This document shows positions 1 through 10,739 of a DNA stretch of 64,000 nt, piece by piece. Under the pieces are notes generated by a model, which did not search any database, was not told the origin of the DNA, and saw nothing but the letters and a program-made list of their open reading frames with translations. The first letter of the stretch is position 1; each line of letters opens with the position of its first letter. A program made the translations under genes and the position numbers. Origin of the DNA: Nicotiana tabacum (lineage: Eukaryota > Streptophyta > Magnoliopsida > Solanales > Solanaceae). Where the stretch lies: contig NC_134087.1 of the NCBI RefSeq assembly GCF_000715075.1, positions 107,919,161-107,983,160 of the forward strand, in the 5' to 3' direction.

Positions 1-604
1 TAAGCTCTTCCATGTCAATGTGAGGTGCTTGGTTTCCGGTATTATAATCGGTACCATAAACTATTATATCTCCAATTTCTTGGTCTTCCTCTTTATCTAC
101 CTCATCGCGCCCTTGATTTCGCCGTTCTGATCTAATCCAATCTCTGAAGCACACTAGAACTTCCAAAGCGTTGCTGCCCAATGAATGACGGGTATCTCCT
201 AGCTGTTGTCTTGCTTGGCTAAATGCGCTCTCTGATGCGACTGTTGAAATAGGCACATTTAGAACGTCTCGAGCCATGGCCGAAAGAACAGGAAACTGAT
301 TTGCGTTGCTCCTCCACCAACTCAGAGGTAAAAAATCCTTTGTGAGGGGCTCCGGTGACTTTTGCAAGTAGAATTGGAGTTCATCAATATTCCGGCTACT
401 GGTTTGTTGATGCTCTCCTAGTGTAGACCAAATCAAATAATCTTGAACATTATCATCATCTTCCAAATTTGTTCCAGATGTTGAAGTATTACTTGAAGGA
501 ATATTTGCATCTACAACCAAAGAAGCATCAACAAATGAGAAATTTATGATATTTGAATGCCGCGCTAAATTCGATATAGAAATGAGAAAGTAGAAACTCA
601 AACT
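1..604 (-). pseudogene. hAT transposase C-terminal fragment (hATC dimerisation domain)
   Basis: One open frame runs leftwards from a stop at 605-607 and off the left edge. It encodes the hAT family C-terminal dimerisation region. Recognisable in order are LSWWRSNANQFPVLSAMARD, then VPISTVASESAFSQA, then DTRHSLGSNALEVLVCFRDW and an acidic tail. This is the signature of plant hAT transposases (RICESLEEPER/DAYSLEEPER type), which act in the nucleus as dimers. There is no start codon ahead of the domain and the N-terminal two thirds are absent. The copy cannot encode an active transposase, though the domain itself is intact with no stop across about 200 codons. Confidence 0.85.
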
Positions 605-767
605 TCAAATCTTCAATTGATATTTGATAACTTGATAATTGATGTCATACTTCACTTGAATAATTGAATTAGAAATTTATGATAATAATACTTTTGTAAT
701 GAAAGTATGAAACTTGTAAGTTGAAACTTGAAAGCTTGAAATAATGAGCAATTGAGAATATTATCAA

Positions 768-809
768 GAGAGAATTGAGAGATAATTAGAGAGAATTGAG
801 AGATAATTG
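768..809. repeat. Two tandem copies of a 21-bp AT-rich repeat
   Basis: GAGAGAATTGAGAGATAATT plus one base occurs twice head to tail (768-788 and 789-809). It lies in the presumed 5' leader of the hAT element, just downstream of the TATA box on the minus strand. Confidence 0.8.
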
Positions 810-835
810 TGAGGAATAATGAAAAAGAAAGGGGG

Positions 836-843
836 TATTTATA
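836..843 (-). promoter_or_regulatory. TATA box of the hAT element
   Basis: On the minus strand the sequence reads CTATAAATACCCCC. A pyrimidine-rich, gene-free leader follows and then the transposase fragment. The position suits the element's own promoter. Inferred from sequence only. Confidence 0.5.
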
Positions 844-1014
844 GTTTTTTAAAAGGATTCAATTGCAATTTACAAATTATAAAAGGGGGGGGGGGCTAAA
901 ATATAAATAAAATACCAAATTTTGGTTGTTTTTGAAAGATTTGGCCGTTGGCCAGCGGTCATTTTTGAAATTTGACCATTGGCAACGGTCAGATTTAATT
1001 TTAAAAAAAAAAAT

Positions 1015-1240
1015 TTAGGCGGGTTTGCGGGATGTCGCGGGCTGAGGCCCGTTAAGAACCCGTTAAGCCCTTAACGGGTTGTGGCGGGTTCGGGTACCCG
1101 TTTGGCGAAAACTTAATGTTACTAGCCCGCCCCCCGTCCAACCCATCCCAACCCGCATACATATGCACAATAACGGGCTGGACCCGGCTGGCCCGGGTTG
1201 AACCGGGTTGTTAGCGGGTTAGCCCGGCCCGATTAACACC
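1015..1240. repeat. GC-rich subterminal region of the hAT element
   Basis: Repeated variants of GCGGGTT, CCCGTTAAG, AACGGGTT and GGCCCGG occur on both strands over about 220 bases, directly inside the putative terminus at 1244. Arrays of short subterminal motifs are typical transposase binding regions in hAT elements. That they bind transposase here is inference. Confidence 0.55.
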
Positions 1241-1244
1241 TTTA

Positions 1245-2694
1245 GTTTTAACCAACTTACAAAATCAGTCAAAACATATGAGGAGCAGAAGATCAAACTA
1301 GAAAAAATCATCAAACATTTTGTAAAAGAAATTCCAGAAACCCTAGTTTAGAAAAAGATGAAAATCACTTGAAAATCATAGGATTCTTGTAAAAAATCTC
1401 AAGGTTGTTGTAAAACTCACATGAAACAAGTCTAAATCCTCTCGGATCTGTACAGATCTAAGAGGTACAGAAAAAGAAATTAGGGTTTCGAAGGAATCAA
1501 CACAGAGGTAAAGAAACATGCTTAGAAACCTCATAGATCGTAGTCAATATAGTACGATCTTACTCGGAATCATAGTGGAACGGCCTAAAAAAGGCGAGAA
1601 AGGAACCATAGATGCAATCCAACTAGCCCTGGTCCCTCGAGGACCCTGGAGATGGCAAGACTAACATGAGAGAGGCTATTGGAGGCCAGGGAGGTGGTGA
1701 GAAACCACCGTAGATAGCCATAGGTAAGTGTTAGTGAGGTTTGATTAGGGTTAGGTTTGAGAGCGTTTGAGAGAGGAGAGGGGTTTCAGGGCGGTGGATG
1801 GTGTAGACTGATAGGGTTTGGGGGAAGGGGGTCTTTTGGTTTATTTTAGGAACGGTCGTTTGTGGCTAGGGTTGTGCATAATCAACGGCCGAGATTAAAG
1901 GGTTTTGGGGGCCGGATCGGGTATCTGGGTTTGGGCTGGGTAATTTTAATTAAAAATTGGGCTGGTATTGGGTTGGAATAGGGCTGAAATTGAAATAAAA
2001 CAGGCCAGATTTTAAATAGCCACTATTAATAACTATAAAATTTATAAAATAATAAATGATTTCCAAAAAATATTTTAGTGTACCAAAATAATTTAAAATA
2101 GCTGTTTAACATTTCTAAAAATATAAAAGACCATTTTATGCATCAATAATATAATTATGCATTAGTAAGGCTATTATTGCAAAGATGTGCAATTTAGCCT
2201 AAAAATGTTAATATAATTACAAAACTGCACTAAAAGTGTTTAAACACTATTTTGGCCTAAATAAAGAATTTAGATGCCTAAATCACCACAAAAATAATTT
2301 GAAGGATAATTATTGGAAATTTTTGTAAATAAAAAGAGAAGGAATAAATCGATTTGGAGCTTTTAAAAATTATAAAAAAAAATGCTTATATATATATTGG
2401 ATATCCACCTTTTGTATATTTTACTAGTTGCCCACATACTTGTGACACTAGATCTTGGCACACATTAGTAGCCTTACGATTTTGGGTTGTATTTCTACAG
2501 TTATGATTTCCTTTAGTTGTTTCCGCTTTTGGTTGCTTTGAAAATCCGCTATTTATCGAATGTTTTAAATTTAAGGAAAGTTATTAGTTTGAATCACTTA
2601 ATTAAAATGGAAAATCTCTAGGTTGTTCATTGTTTGCTTGTCTAGCAACAGTGCTGGATGTCATCACGGCGTGACATGGAGTTGGGTCGTGACA
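1245..2694 (+). mobile_element. 3' part of a Ty3/gypsy-type LTR, start lost in or beyond the hAT element
   Basis: The stretch has no coding frames. It ends at 2694 with TCGTGACA and an inverted repeat (TCACGGC 2664-2670, GTCGTGA 2686-2692), as do the Tekay-type LTRs elsewhere in the window. The next bases belong to an unrelated copia protease gene, so 2694 is the outer end of a 3' LTR or solo LTR. TAGCA (2695-2699) would be one target duplication copy; the other is not visible. A perfect 14-bp palindrome lies at about 1446-1459. Confidence 0.6.
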
Positions 2695-3521
2695 TAGCAC
2701 CTGAATCTACAAATCAACTAGTCTCATCATGAACAAGGTTAATAACATATTTGTTGTGGGAAATAAGAGTATCATCATTAATAACAGTAGCAACATTAGC
2801 CATTTTCATGTAATTGTCTTTCTTATTACAGTGATCACATGTAACATTCTTGTACCTGGACCTTGCTTCTACTTTAACCTCTATCATTTTGACTTCTGAA
2901 GTTGCTTTTTCCCCTGTCTTTAGTAAGCAAAACATTAGAGTTTGAAGCTAAAGAAGACGAAGCATGAGATCTTCTTCTCATCTCTTTATTTAAGATATCA
3001 TTCTTAGCAATTTCTTAGTTACAATATTACTAGGAGCCAAATTAGTCAAAAAATTCCCAAGAGTTACCCAAGAGTCTGGCAGAGTATTCAAAAGCAAAAG
3101 TAAATGTATTTTTTCATCAAACTTAACACCCATTCTAGACAGCTGATCAAGAAAACCTTAAAAATTATTTATATGATTAGAAATAAGACTACCATTTTTT
3201 AATGTAATATTCATCAATTGTTTCAGCACGAACAACTTATTATTATTAGTCATCGAAGTGTAAAGTGTCTCGAGTTTATCCCACAAAATTCTAGTATGTG
3301 TTTTATTCACAATATAATTTTGTATATTATTTTCAATTCATTGTCTAATATAGTCACAAACCTGCAAATATTCAAATTTCTCAATCCTCGTCAAATCTAA
3401 ATTCAAGGTTTACTAGAAGCAAATATAGGTAAATGCATTTTCTTAAATAGAAGATCTTTCATTAAGCCTTTCCAAATATGATAATTACTTCCATTTAAAC
3501 ACACCATTTTGCTCATGTTTG
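2695..3521 (-). pseudogene. Ty1/copia gag and start of protease, fragment
   Basis: Read leftwards from 3516, the sequence begins MSKMVCLNGSNYHIWKG, the N-terminal motif of copia gag (DUF4219/UBN2 type). The UBN2 core follows (HTRILWDKLETLYTS, LFVLKQLMN), then TLPDSWVTLGNFL, a CCHC zinc-knuckle remnant (YKNVTCDHCNKK, about 2830) and finally HDETSWLVDSG, the start of the aspartic protease. The gag core is Tork-like rather than Tnt1. A frameshift lies at about 3400 and stops occur at about 3330 and 3155. The gene is cut at 2694 inside the protease by the gypsy LTR, and at 3521 by the Athila element, which entered six bases upstream of the ATG. Confidence 0.85.
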
Positions 3522-4896
3522 TGTTGTGACTAAAACACTCACGCAAGTATACGCGATCTTCAAGTAATATAGTAATAAGTAAAGTATCGTTCCCACGAGG
3601 ACTTATGATCAACTTATCAACTGATGCAAACTCAAACAATTATCAATTCAAGCTAATTCTTTACAAAATACATAAATAACCAATTTACAATTTAACTAGT
3701 AGACAAACAATAATACAACGCAAAGTTACTAGACCACTTATTAAATTTTCTTTTAACAATTAATAAGAGAGATATTCCAGGGTTATGGTCTTGCTAGAGA
3801 TCATGCTACGCTTTTAGCTTAAAAAGGATTTATTGAATTATCTGGGTTATTGATTATAGGGTTGATTATATCCATAAGAATCTGTCGAATTTTTATGCAC
3901 CTATTCGAGTTAAATTAATACCTATATTTCTATGGCATTAATATTAACTCAAATGCATTTACAATTTCTATTTTTCAACCAAACAAGGCAATTAAGTATA
4001 GTTCTATCTTAATCGTGAATCTTTCACCCGATGCCCAGGGTCCAGATCTTGTTTTATTTGATTCTATGCAATCAAGAATTTCCTTTTTCAAGTTTAACTC
4101 AAGATTCGTAAATAGTATTTCACTGTTAGCTACGCAATAAAATAATTAACAGCAAAATTAAATAAACAACTCTTAACGATAAATTCAAGATCATCAATTT
4201 AAGCTTCAAACAACATAATTATCTAACACTCATAACCCTAGAATATTTTGGTTTTTAGCCACTCATAATTATACAAACATCAACAATATAAGTCTTACAC
4301 ATAACATAAATAGACACTAGAAGAAGGTTTAGAAAAACTTTTTTAATCCTTGCTCCAAAGTGTTATCTCCTCTTGATTTTGATCCTCTAAGATAGATCTC
4401 CTCCTCTTTTTCTCTCTCAAAACTGGTCATCAATAATGGATGCTTTACCCTTTTTAATCATGTAGGAAGGAATTTTGACAATTATACCCTTTTTAGACCG
4501 AAATAGAGTAGTTCTGCGATTTTTACACATCCGCGACGCCCCGTGCCGTACATGGATTGGACAGAGGCAGAATACATTTTAATGGAGCAAAAAACTGCAG
4601 CGCAAAATTTTACACTGCCACGGCGCCGCACGCGGTGCGGCAGTGCAATTTTTTGCGCTGCTTCATTTTTTCATTTGTTTTGCTATTCCAGCTTGCTTTG
4701 CGACCCCCGAACATGATCCAGACTTGATTTATTTAGCTTTTACTCAGACTTCAAAGCCCCAAATTTAATTCTTAAGTCGGATTAGCTTCCTACAAGGCAT
4801 AATTCATTATCATTTAAGCTCTAACCTTTTGTAAAATGCAATAATTAAAGTGTTGTTACAACGACAAAAATACGAGTTTTTAGCCTATTATCAACA
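3522..4896 (-). repeat. 3' LTR of the Athila element
   Basis: The 1375-base LTR begins TGTTGTGAC and ends TTATCAACA on the plus strand. It matches 14507-15932 nearly base for base apart from small indels. A GC-rich block with CGC palindromes lies at about 4535-4665. Confidence 0.92.
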
Positions 4897-4911
4897 CCCC
4901 ACACTTAAACC
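4897..4911 (-). other. Polypurine tract of the Athila element
   Basis: On the minus strand GGTTTAAGTGTGGGG directly precedes the 3' LTR. This is the plus-strand primer position in LTR elements. Confidence 0.75.
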
Positions 4912-6517
4912 ATTGCTCATCCTCGAGCAATTAACATACATTTCACATAAGGACGACCTTCTTATGAAACAATTTTCTTAACAACACATGCTGACACTTA
5001 AGTACCAATTCATAATAGTTCAACCTCAAGACATGACTCACAAGTGCTACGTATTTTCATAACTTGCTTACTTACTCTAACACAAAGGTCAAAACGTTTC
5101 CTTGCTTTTACAAATCATGTGCCCTCCCACAACAAATATAGACTAGTTCCTCTCAACATAGTATTCATGAATATTTTTTGGAACTCAAAATAGGAAGAAT
5201 TAACTCACTCTCAGAATTAAAATTCATGTGCAACAGATGACATACCATATGCTTGCCCCTAGTGTAATACTCTACTAATTGGTCTTATTCAATCAAAGAT
5301 CAAATAGGACTTTAATTGGTTGTAATGCAGGTTGAGGAAGGGTGTAATAAATATAGAATGTAGTAGCTACACCTCTTTGAGCACTTCATACATACACCAT
5401 TTCATTTCACAATTTTAGCATTACTTTTATGTTAAACCATCTCCAACCTTTTTGAGGTTTTACATAAACCAGCAAATCTCTTCTCAACTTTAACAACATT
5501 AAAACAACACTAAATGCTCATGAGAGATAGAGGTTACAACAACTGATATATTTACATAAATTGGTAAGGCTTATAATGTGGATGACAAAGAAATAGGATT
5601 AACGGCTCAAAGGTTTGACTAAGATATATACAACAAGGTAGGAACAATTATAAAACTGGTTTAAAAAAGAAATACCTATATCATCTCCTAAACTGAATAA
5701 TGCTACTATTTCGCTTTGTAAAACACTTGAGGGAAAGTTCTAGATATCAACTATTATGCACAGAATATTTCAACAACCTCACTCACACATTGGCACACGA
5801 CTCATTCAAGCTTGGATCTTTCTCGACTCTTTAGTCAAAGCAGTTAAGCATAGTTATAAATACACAATTTAAGGCACTTACTTTAGAATCAAGAACTGAG
5901 ATTGAGCATCACAAATAAGGTACATACAACTTCTAAAGCATGTGCATTTGAGGAGATTAACTCTGTAAGTTAGGAACTTTTTATTCAATTGAACTAACAA
6001 AAATTACACTATACCCGATTCTAATATACCCTTGGAAAAGAAATGTGGCGTAAAGAAAAACCAAGGGGAAATTCAATAATTAAACCAAAACTAGCATACA
6101 CTAAACTGAAATAAAATGCAAACAACTTTTTTTTTATTTTTCCTATTTTTTTAAATTTTAACTTTATTTCCCTCAAGAAAATCCATCGTCGGGAAAAGGT
6201 TTCGAAATTAGTATCACTTACTGCCTACAAACACTATAATCTACCACACCAAAAAGTTTAACAGTCTAAAGTAAATCAAACAACCAAAAATACTAAAGTA
6301 AGTACATTACAATAGGGGCAAGTCACCCCACACTTAAAAACTTGCATTGTCCCTAATGCAAAAGATCAAAAATAGATCAGAAAAGAGACTCCCTGAGGCC
6401 ATTGGCCTAAGTATCTTCATCTTAAAAGGTGCACAAATATTCCTCATCATCTGAGGGAATAGAGTTCACAGCTTCATCCGGTGGAAATTGTCGTTGTTGA
6501 GCCATTCCTAACTAATG
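4912..6517 (-). other. Noncoding 3' region of the Athila element
   Basis: About 1.6 kb of AT-rich sequence lies between the extra ORF and the polypurine tract. I see no protein motif on either strand and no clear repeat. Long noncoding 3' regions are normal in Athila elements. Confidence 0.7.
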
Positions 6518-7591
6518 TTAAGTGAAAGGAGATAGAGGGTGGTTTTTTTGTAACTCTTCCAAGTTCACTTCCCCTCTAGAAGCGCGAAGGCGTAGGTCAG
6601 CAAATAATATCTGCAAAATCTCTTCCACCCGGACAAACCTTTGATCGGCATTAAGTGCAGCTGCAGGCGGATCTATCACAGTAGTGTCGTCAAGCGCCCT
6701 GATAGGATATGTTACTTCTATCTTCCGATCATAGTGATACTCTTCTTTAATGTAGTGTGTCCGCAATAGCTGAGTGATCATACTCGGATAGTGTAGGCGG
6801 CGTCCCCCGAAAGGTCTCACCTTTGACATGTGTTCCAGCATAATTTTCCCAAGATCAACCTGCATTCCTGTTAAAAATGCATAAATCAAACAAACCTTTA
6901 GTTTTGAAACGTCTGTATCACTTTGGTTCGGCATGATTTTAGCATTTATTATCTTCAAAATAACTCATGCAGGATGCTGGAAAGTTCCTTTTTTCATCTC
7001 CTTGTGAAACTCATTTGAATCTCTAGTCCACAAGGCAAAGGAATCTACACCACATAGCTGATTGCAAATTTCTAGGTAATCTGGTCTACGAAGGAACCTC
7101 TGAAACAGCTTATGTGAATGCTCAGTTAAACCCATTATTTTATTTATGACCTTTGAAGAAAATGGAATCACTCTATTTCTGACCCTGACTTAATAACTTG
7201 CATCTAAATCGCCTCCTGGTTGCCAATTAGCATAAAATTCTTTTACCAAGTTGATGTTCACACTATCACCTTGGCGAAACAACCCTTCAAAACCCAAAGC
7301 TCAAATGTTAGTATATATTGCATTGTACTTATGAGCGAGCTTTGTTTCATCTATGGAAACTTCAGGAGTTGGTAGTACAGCAGGAACAAAGGACTGGAAC
7401 CATTGTATTGTATGGGATGGAATAGCCCCGATGCCATATTTGCACTCTGGCACCTCATCTGCATCAGGGTCAAAGTGTTCCTATTCCTCCTCAACTGGTG
7501 TCAGAGGTGGTGCCCTTCTACCTCCACGTCGGCTAGTAGATGCAGCCTCAGATAGGCCAGCGCTTGATATTTTGCTTGGGCGTCGAGACAT
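6518..7591 (-). pseudogene. Extra ORF behind integrase: plant transposon-protein (env-position) ORF
   Basis: A single reading frame of about 357 codons starts MSRRPSKISSAGLSEAA at 7591 and ends HPLSPFT at 6518. It carries an acidic linker, then GLFRQGDSVNINLVKEFYAN, VIPFSSKVINKIMGL and YPSMITQLL. These match the 'putative plant transposon protein' domain often annotated in Solanaceae, and I recognise it only by that pattern. Four in-frame stops (about 7470, 7293, 7189 and 6965) break it, at least some of which look like CGA/CAA to TGA/TAA changes. It lies in sense behind integrase, where Athila elements carry their env-like ORF. I see no signal peptide or clear membrane segment, so calling it an envelope gene would be a guess. 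Confidence 0.7.
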
Positions 7592-9073
7592 TATACCTAC
7601 ACAACATGATATATTAGCTAAAAAGACACAAAATCATTTTAAGATCAAGTGGAGTAAATACCCCACACTTATGTTATTATCATGTTGACACTTAGCATGT
7701 ATAACAGGGATTCAGACTACCATGTTCTTCAATTAAAATGATATAATGCTTATCGGCTTATCCAATCATTAGAGAGAATTACAACAATTAAAAATAAAAT
7801 AAAAATAAAAAACTAAGCTAGATTTTACAAGCTAGATTAATATTAAACATAAACATAAATATTAAACAAAATTAATTTAGATTAATATTGAACATAAACA
7901 TGACTTGAAATTAGTCTATTTTACAAAATTCAAAATTATTATACAAAATATACTACATAGGCACATTAGCATGAATCTTACATCTCATTTTTACATAAAG
8001 AAAGCGAAAAATCATGGTTTAGCCTAATGTTATAGTTGTTACCAATAATAACATCTCACAATGTAATTTATTTCTTATTTTGCAACATTACTTAATTTCA
8101 TGTCACTTAGACATTTTAACAAACACATTGTAAGCATGTTTTGTATTCTTAAAATTTCAACTTGAAATGAGGCATAATCACCATATCAACAACACAAATA
8201 TGCCTCACATCACAACTATAACAACACCACATCTTCACAATAATATTCAATACATAATTTTTCATTTTCTTACATGTATTTTCGAATTAGTATACCCCTC
8301 AACAATCTTCAACAAGAAACTCAACTCATTTCACCTCAACACACCCTAAAATCGTCCATAATCACAAAAGGAATATACATTCTAAGTTTCTAATAATATT
8401 TTCAACAATATTAACAAAAGAAACTAAAAGAAAATTGAGAACACAATTCTTGCTAGGGTTTATACAAATATAATTGAAAATAAGAAAGAAATACAAAATA
8501 AAATACTACTATATTGAAAGAAAAGAGAGAAGAGAATACTTACCTTGCAAAAAGAAGAAGGATTTTTTGAGGATGGATCTTTAAGTGAACTTATTTGGTT
8601 GGGGTTTTTTTTGGGTTTAGTGTTAAAGAAGAAGAGACTTTGGGAAGTGAAATAATGAAATAAGGGGAAGGGGTTCGGATTTAAGGGTATTTTTTTAAAA
8701 CAAATGGCCTACCGCGGCGCCCCCTACGGCGCACCCCGCGGCGTGGTAGGCCAAAAATCCCAGCTGCTCCAAAAATTTTGTATTCTGCCTCGTCTGTGCA
8801 ATTTTGCCTGGCGCGGTGTGTGGCACAACGGCCCATGCGACGCGGTAGGCCAATTTTTCACAGAGATAGCCTATTTTTCGATTTTAGCTCACAATTTACC
8901 CCTACATCATTGTACACTAATTTTAGGCCGAATTCATGCTTGCACCTGACTAAAAACATTATACATCTAAAATCTAATATTTCTAAACTAAAATTAAAAG
9001 TTAGTGATGATAGTCATTGGGTTACCTCCCAATAAACGCTTAATTTAACATCGCGGCATGACTCAACACTTCA
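7592..9073 (-). other. Spacer between integrase and extra ORF of the Athila element
   Basis: The spacer is AT-rich and noncoding except for a GC-rich island at about 8704-8870. There GGCCTACCGCGGCGCC and related CGC motifs repeat with inverted copies (GGCCTACCGCGG...GTGGTAGGCC). The island resembles the GC-rich block in this element's own LTRs. A short plus-strand open frame over the island is antisense to the element and lacks family motifs. Confidence 0.6.
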
Positions 9074-10270
9074 TCACGCATCAACCAAATCTATCGAGGT
9101 CTTGTGACGTTTAATATCACCACCCCAATAGTGTTACTCGTTGCCTATTCACCAAGAATGTACCACTTGAATTTATGTCCCACAATTCAACTGTTCCATG
9201 AGGAGTCACACTTACCACACGAAAGGGCCTGCCCAATGGGACTTAAGCTTTCCAGGAAAAAGCTTTAGCCTTGATTTAAACAGGAGAACTTCTTGACCCG
9301 ACACAAACTCACGATGTTGGATGCGCTTGTCATGTCACCTCTTGGTCTTCTCTTTATATAACTTGGCATTTTCATAAGCAAGCAACCGAAACTCAACAAG
9401 TTCATTGAGTTGTAGCAGTCTTTTTTCATCGGCTAAGTCCATATCCATATTTAGCTTTTTGATTGCCCAATAAGCTTTGTGTTCTAGCTCAACGGGAAAA
9501 TGACATGCCTTACCATAAACCAAACTGTACGGAGAAGTACCTATTGGAGTCTTGTATGTTGTTCGGTAAGCCCACAATGCATCTTCTAACTTACTGGACC
9601 AATCTTTTCTATTTGCACTCACTGTTTTCTCCAAAATCTATTTTACCTCTCTGTTTGACACAACTTGACCACTTGTTTGAGAGTGGTATGCAGTAGCAAC
9701 CTTGTGTCTTACCCCATATTTTGCTAGAACATTTTTCAACAATTTGTTACAAAAGTATGTTCCTCCATCACTTATTAACACCCTTGGAGTTCCAAAGCGT
9801 GTGAAAATGTACTTCTTTACAAAACTTACCACTACCTTTGCATCATTAGTAGGAAGAGCAATGACCTCAACCCACTTAGACACATAATCGACTGCAACCA
9901 AAATATATTTGTTCCCATTAGAGTATGGAAATGGTCCCATGAAATCAATTCCCCAGACATCAAAGAGCTCTACTGCCAAAATATTTTGCAAAGGCATCTC
10001 GTTCCTCTTCGCGATTGTACCTGTTCTTTGACACCTGTCACAATTTTTAACAAAAGCATGTGCATCTTTAGACAATTTTGGCCAGTAAAAACCTAATTTC
10101 AAAACCTTTTGTGCAGTTCTATCTCCACCATGGTGACCTCCATAAAGAGAAGCATGACAGTCATGCAATATTGCATTCATCTCCTCCTCAGGGACACATC
10201 TTCTTACCAATTGATCTGCGCATTTCTTGTATAGAAAAGGCTCGTCCCATATGTAGAATCTCACGTCATG
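9074..10270 (-). pseudogene. Athila integrase
   Basis: The integrase joins the cDNA copy to target DNA in the nucleus. Visible in order are the HHCC zinc site ([14 protein letters not shown] ... NCDRCQRTG), the core with [11 protein letters not shown] (first Asp) and [11 protein letters not shown] (second Asp), and the C-terminal [20 protein letters not shown] region. The third catalytic residue is missing: where relatives read GQ(A/V)E before SNRE, this copy reads GQVVSNRE, consistent with a 3-bp deletion. In-frame stops occur at about 10272, 9635 (Gln to stop) and 9332 (Trp to stop). The frame ends at 9074. The product would be inactive. Confidence 0.88.
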
Positions 10271-10739
10271 TTAAAATCTTCTTCTATGATCAGCTTTGAA
10301 TTCTGATGGAGTCACCCCACTTGCAATAAAATTCACATAATCAGCATACCATGGGGTTTCATCCGAAGTGATGGCTAGTAAATGTTCGTCAGGAAATGTT
10401 TCTTCGATTGATTCTCCTTCAGTGACATGGCCTCGATTTTCCAACCTGGACAAGTGATCTGCAACCTGATTTTCTGTCCCTTTTCGATCTCGAATCTCTA
10501 AATCAAATTCCTGAAAAAGAAGAACCCATCGAATTAACCTTGGTTTGACATCTTTCTTTGCAAATAAATACATGATAGCTGAATGATCTGTGTAAACTAT
10601 GACTTTGGTTTCCACTAGATAGGACCTGAACTTATCAAATACCCATACTACTGCAAGCAACTCTTTTTCAGTAACAGTGTAATTTATTTGTGCTGGATTA
10701 AAGTTCTACTCGCGTAATGAATGGAGTAAAAGATTTTCT
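10271..10739 (-). pseudogene. Athila RNase H
   Basis: [33 protein letters not shown] and [11 protein letters not shown] are the RNase H motifs that degrade the RNA strand of the RNA:DNA hybrid. The wording [18 protein letters not shown] is typical of Athila. At least one single-base indel near 10735 and another near 10700 separate it from the RT frame. Confidence 0.88.

Larger units (their letters stand above)
1..1244 (-). mobile_element. hAT DNA transposon, internally deleted, one end outside the window
   Basis: The stretch holds the C-terminal end of a hAT transposase (1-604), an AT-rich leader with a TATA box, and a GC-rich zone that ends at about 1244. On the minus strand that end reads TAAAGGTGTTAATC, like the terminal inverted repeats of Tam3-type hAT elements. 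Only about 640 bases separate the transposase C-terminus from this end. The BED zinc finger and the catalytic core of a normal hAT transposase (600-700 residues) are therefore missing, so an internal deletion is inferred. The other terminus lies left of base 1, so the expected 8-bp target duplication (GTTTTAAC at 1245-1252 would be one copy) cannot be tested. Confidence 0.7.

Noticed and set aside
1446..1459. Perfect 14-bp palindrome GATCTGTACAGATC as a regulatory site
   Set aside because: A single occurrence in LTR sequence without a recognised binding protein; chance cannot be excluded.
7353..7688. Plus-strand open frame of about 111 codons
   Set aside because: It is the shadow of the extra Athila ORF, which has the recognisable motifs on the minus strand.
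8704..9035. Open frames over the GC-rich island read as a small host gene
   Set aside because: Two overlapping frames on the strand opposite to the element, with no family motif; the length comes from the GC-rich composition of an element spacer.
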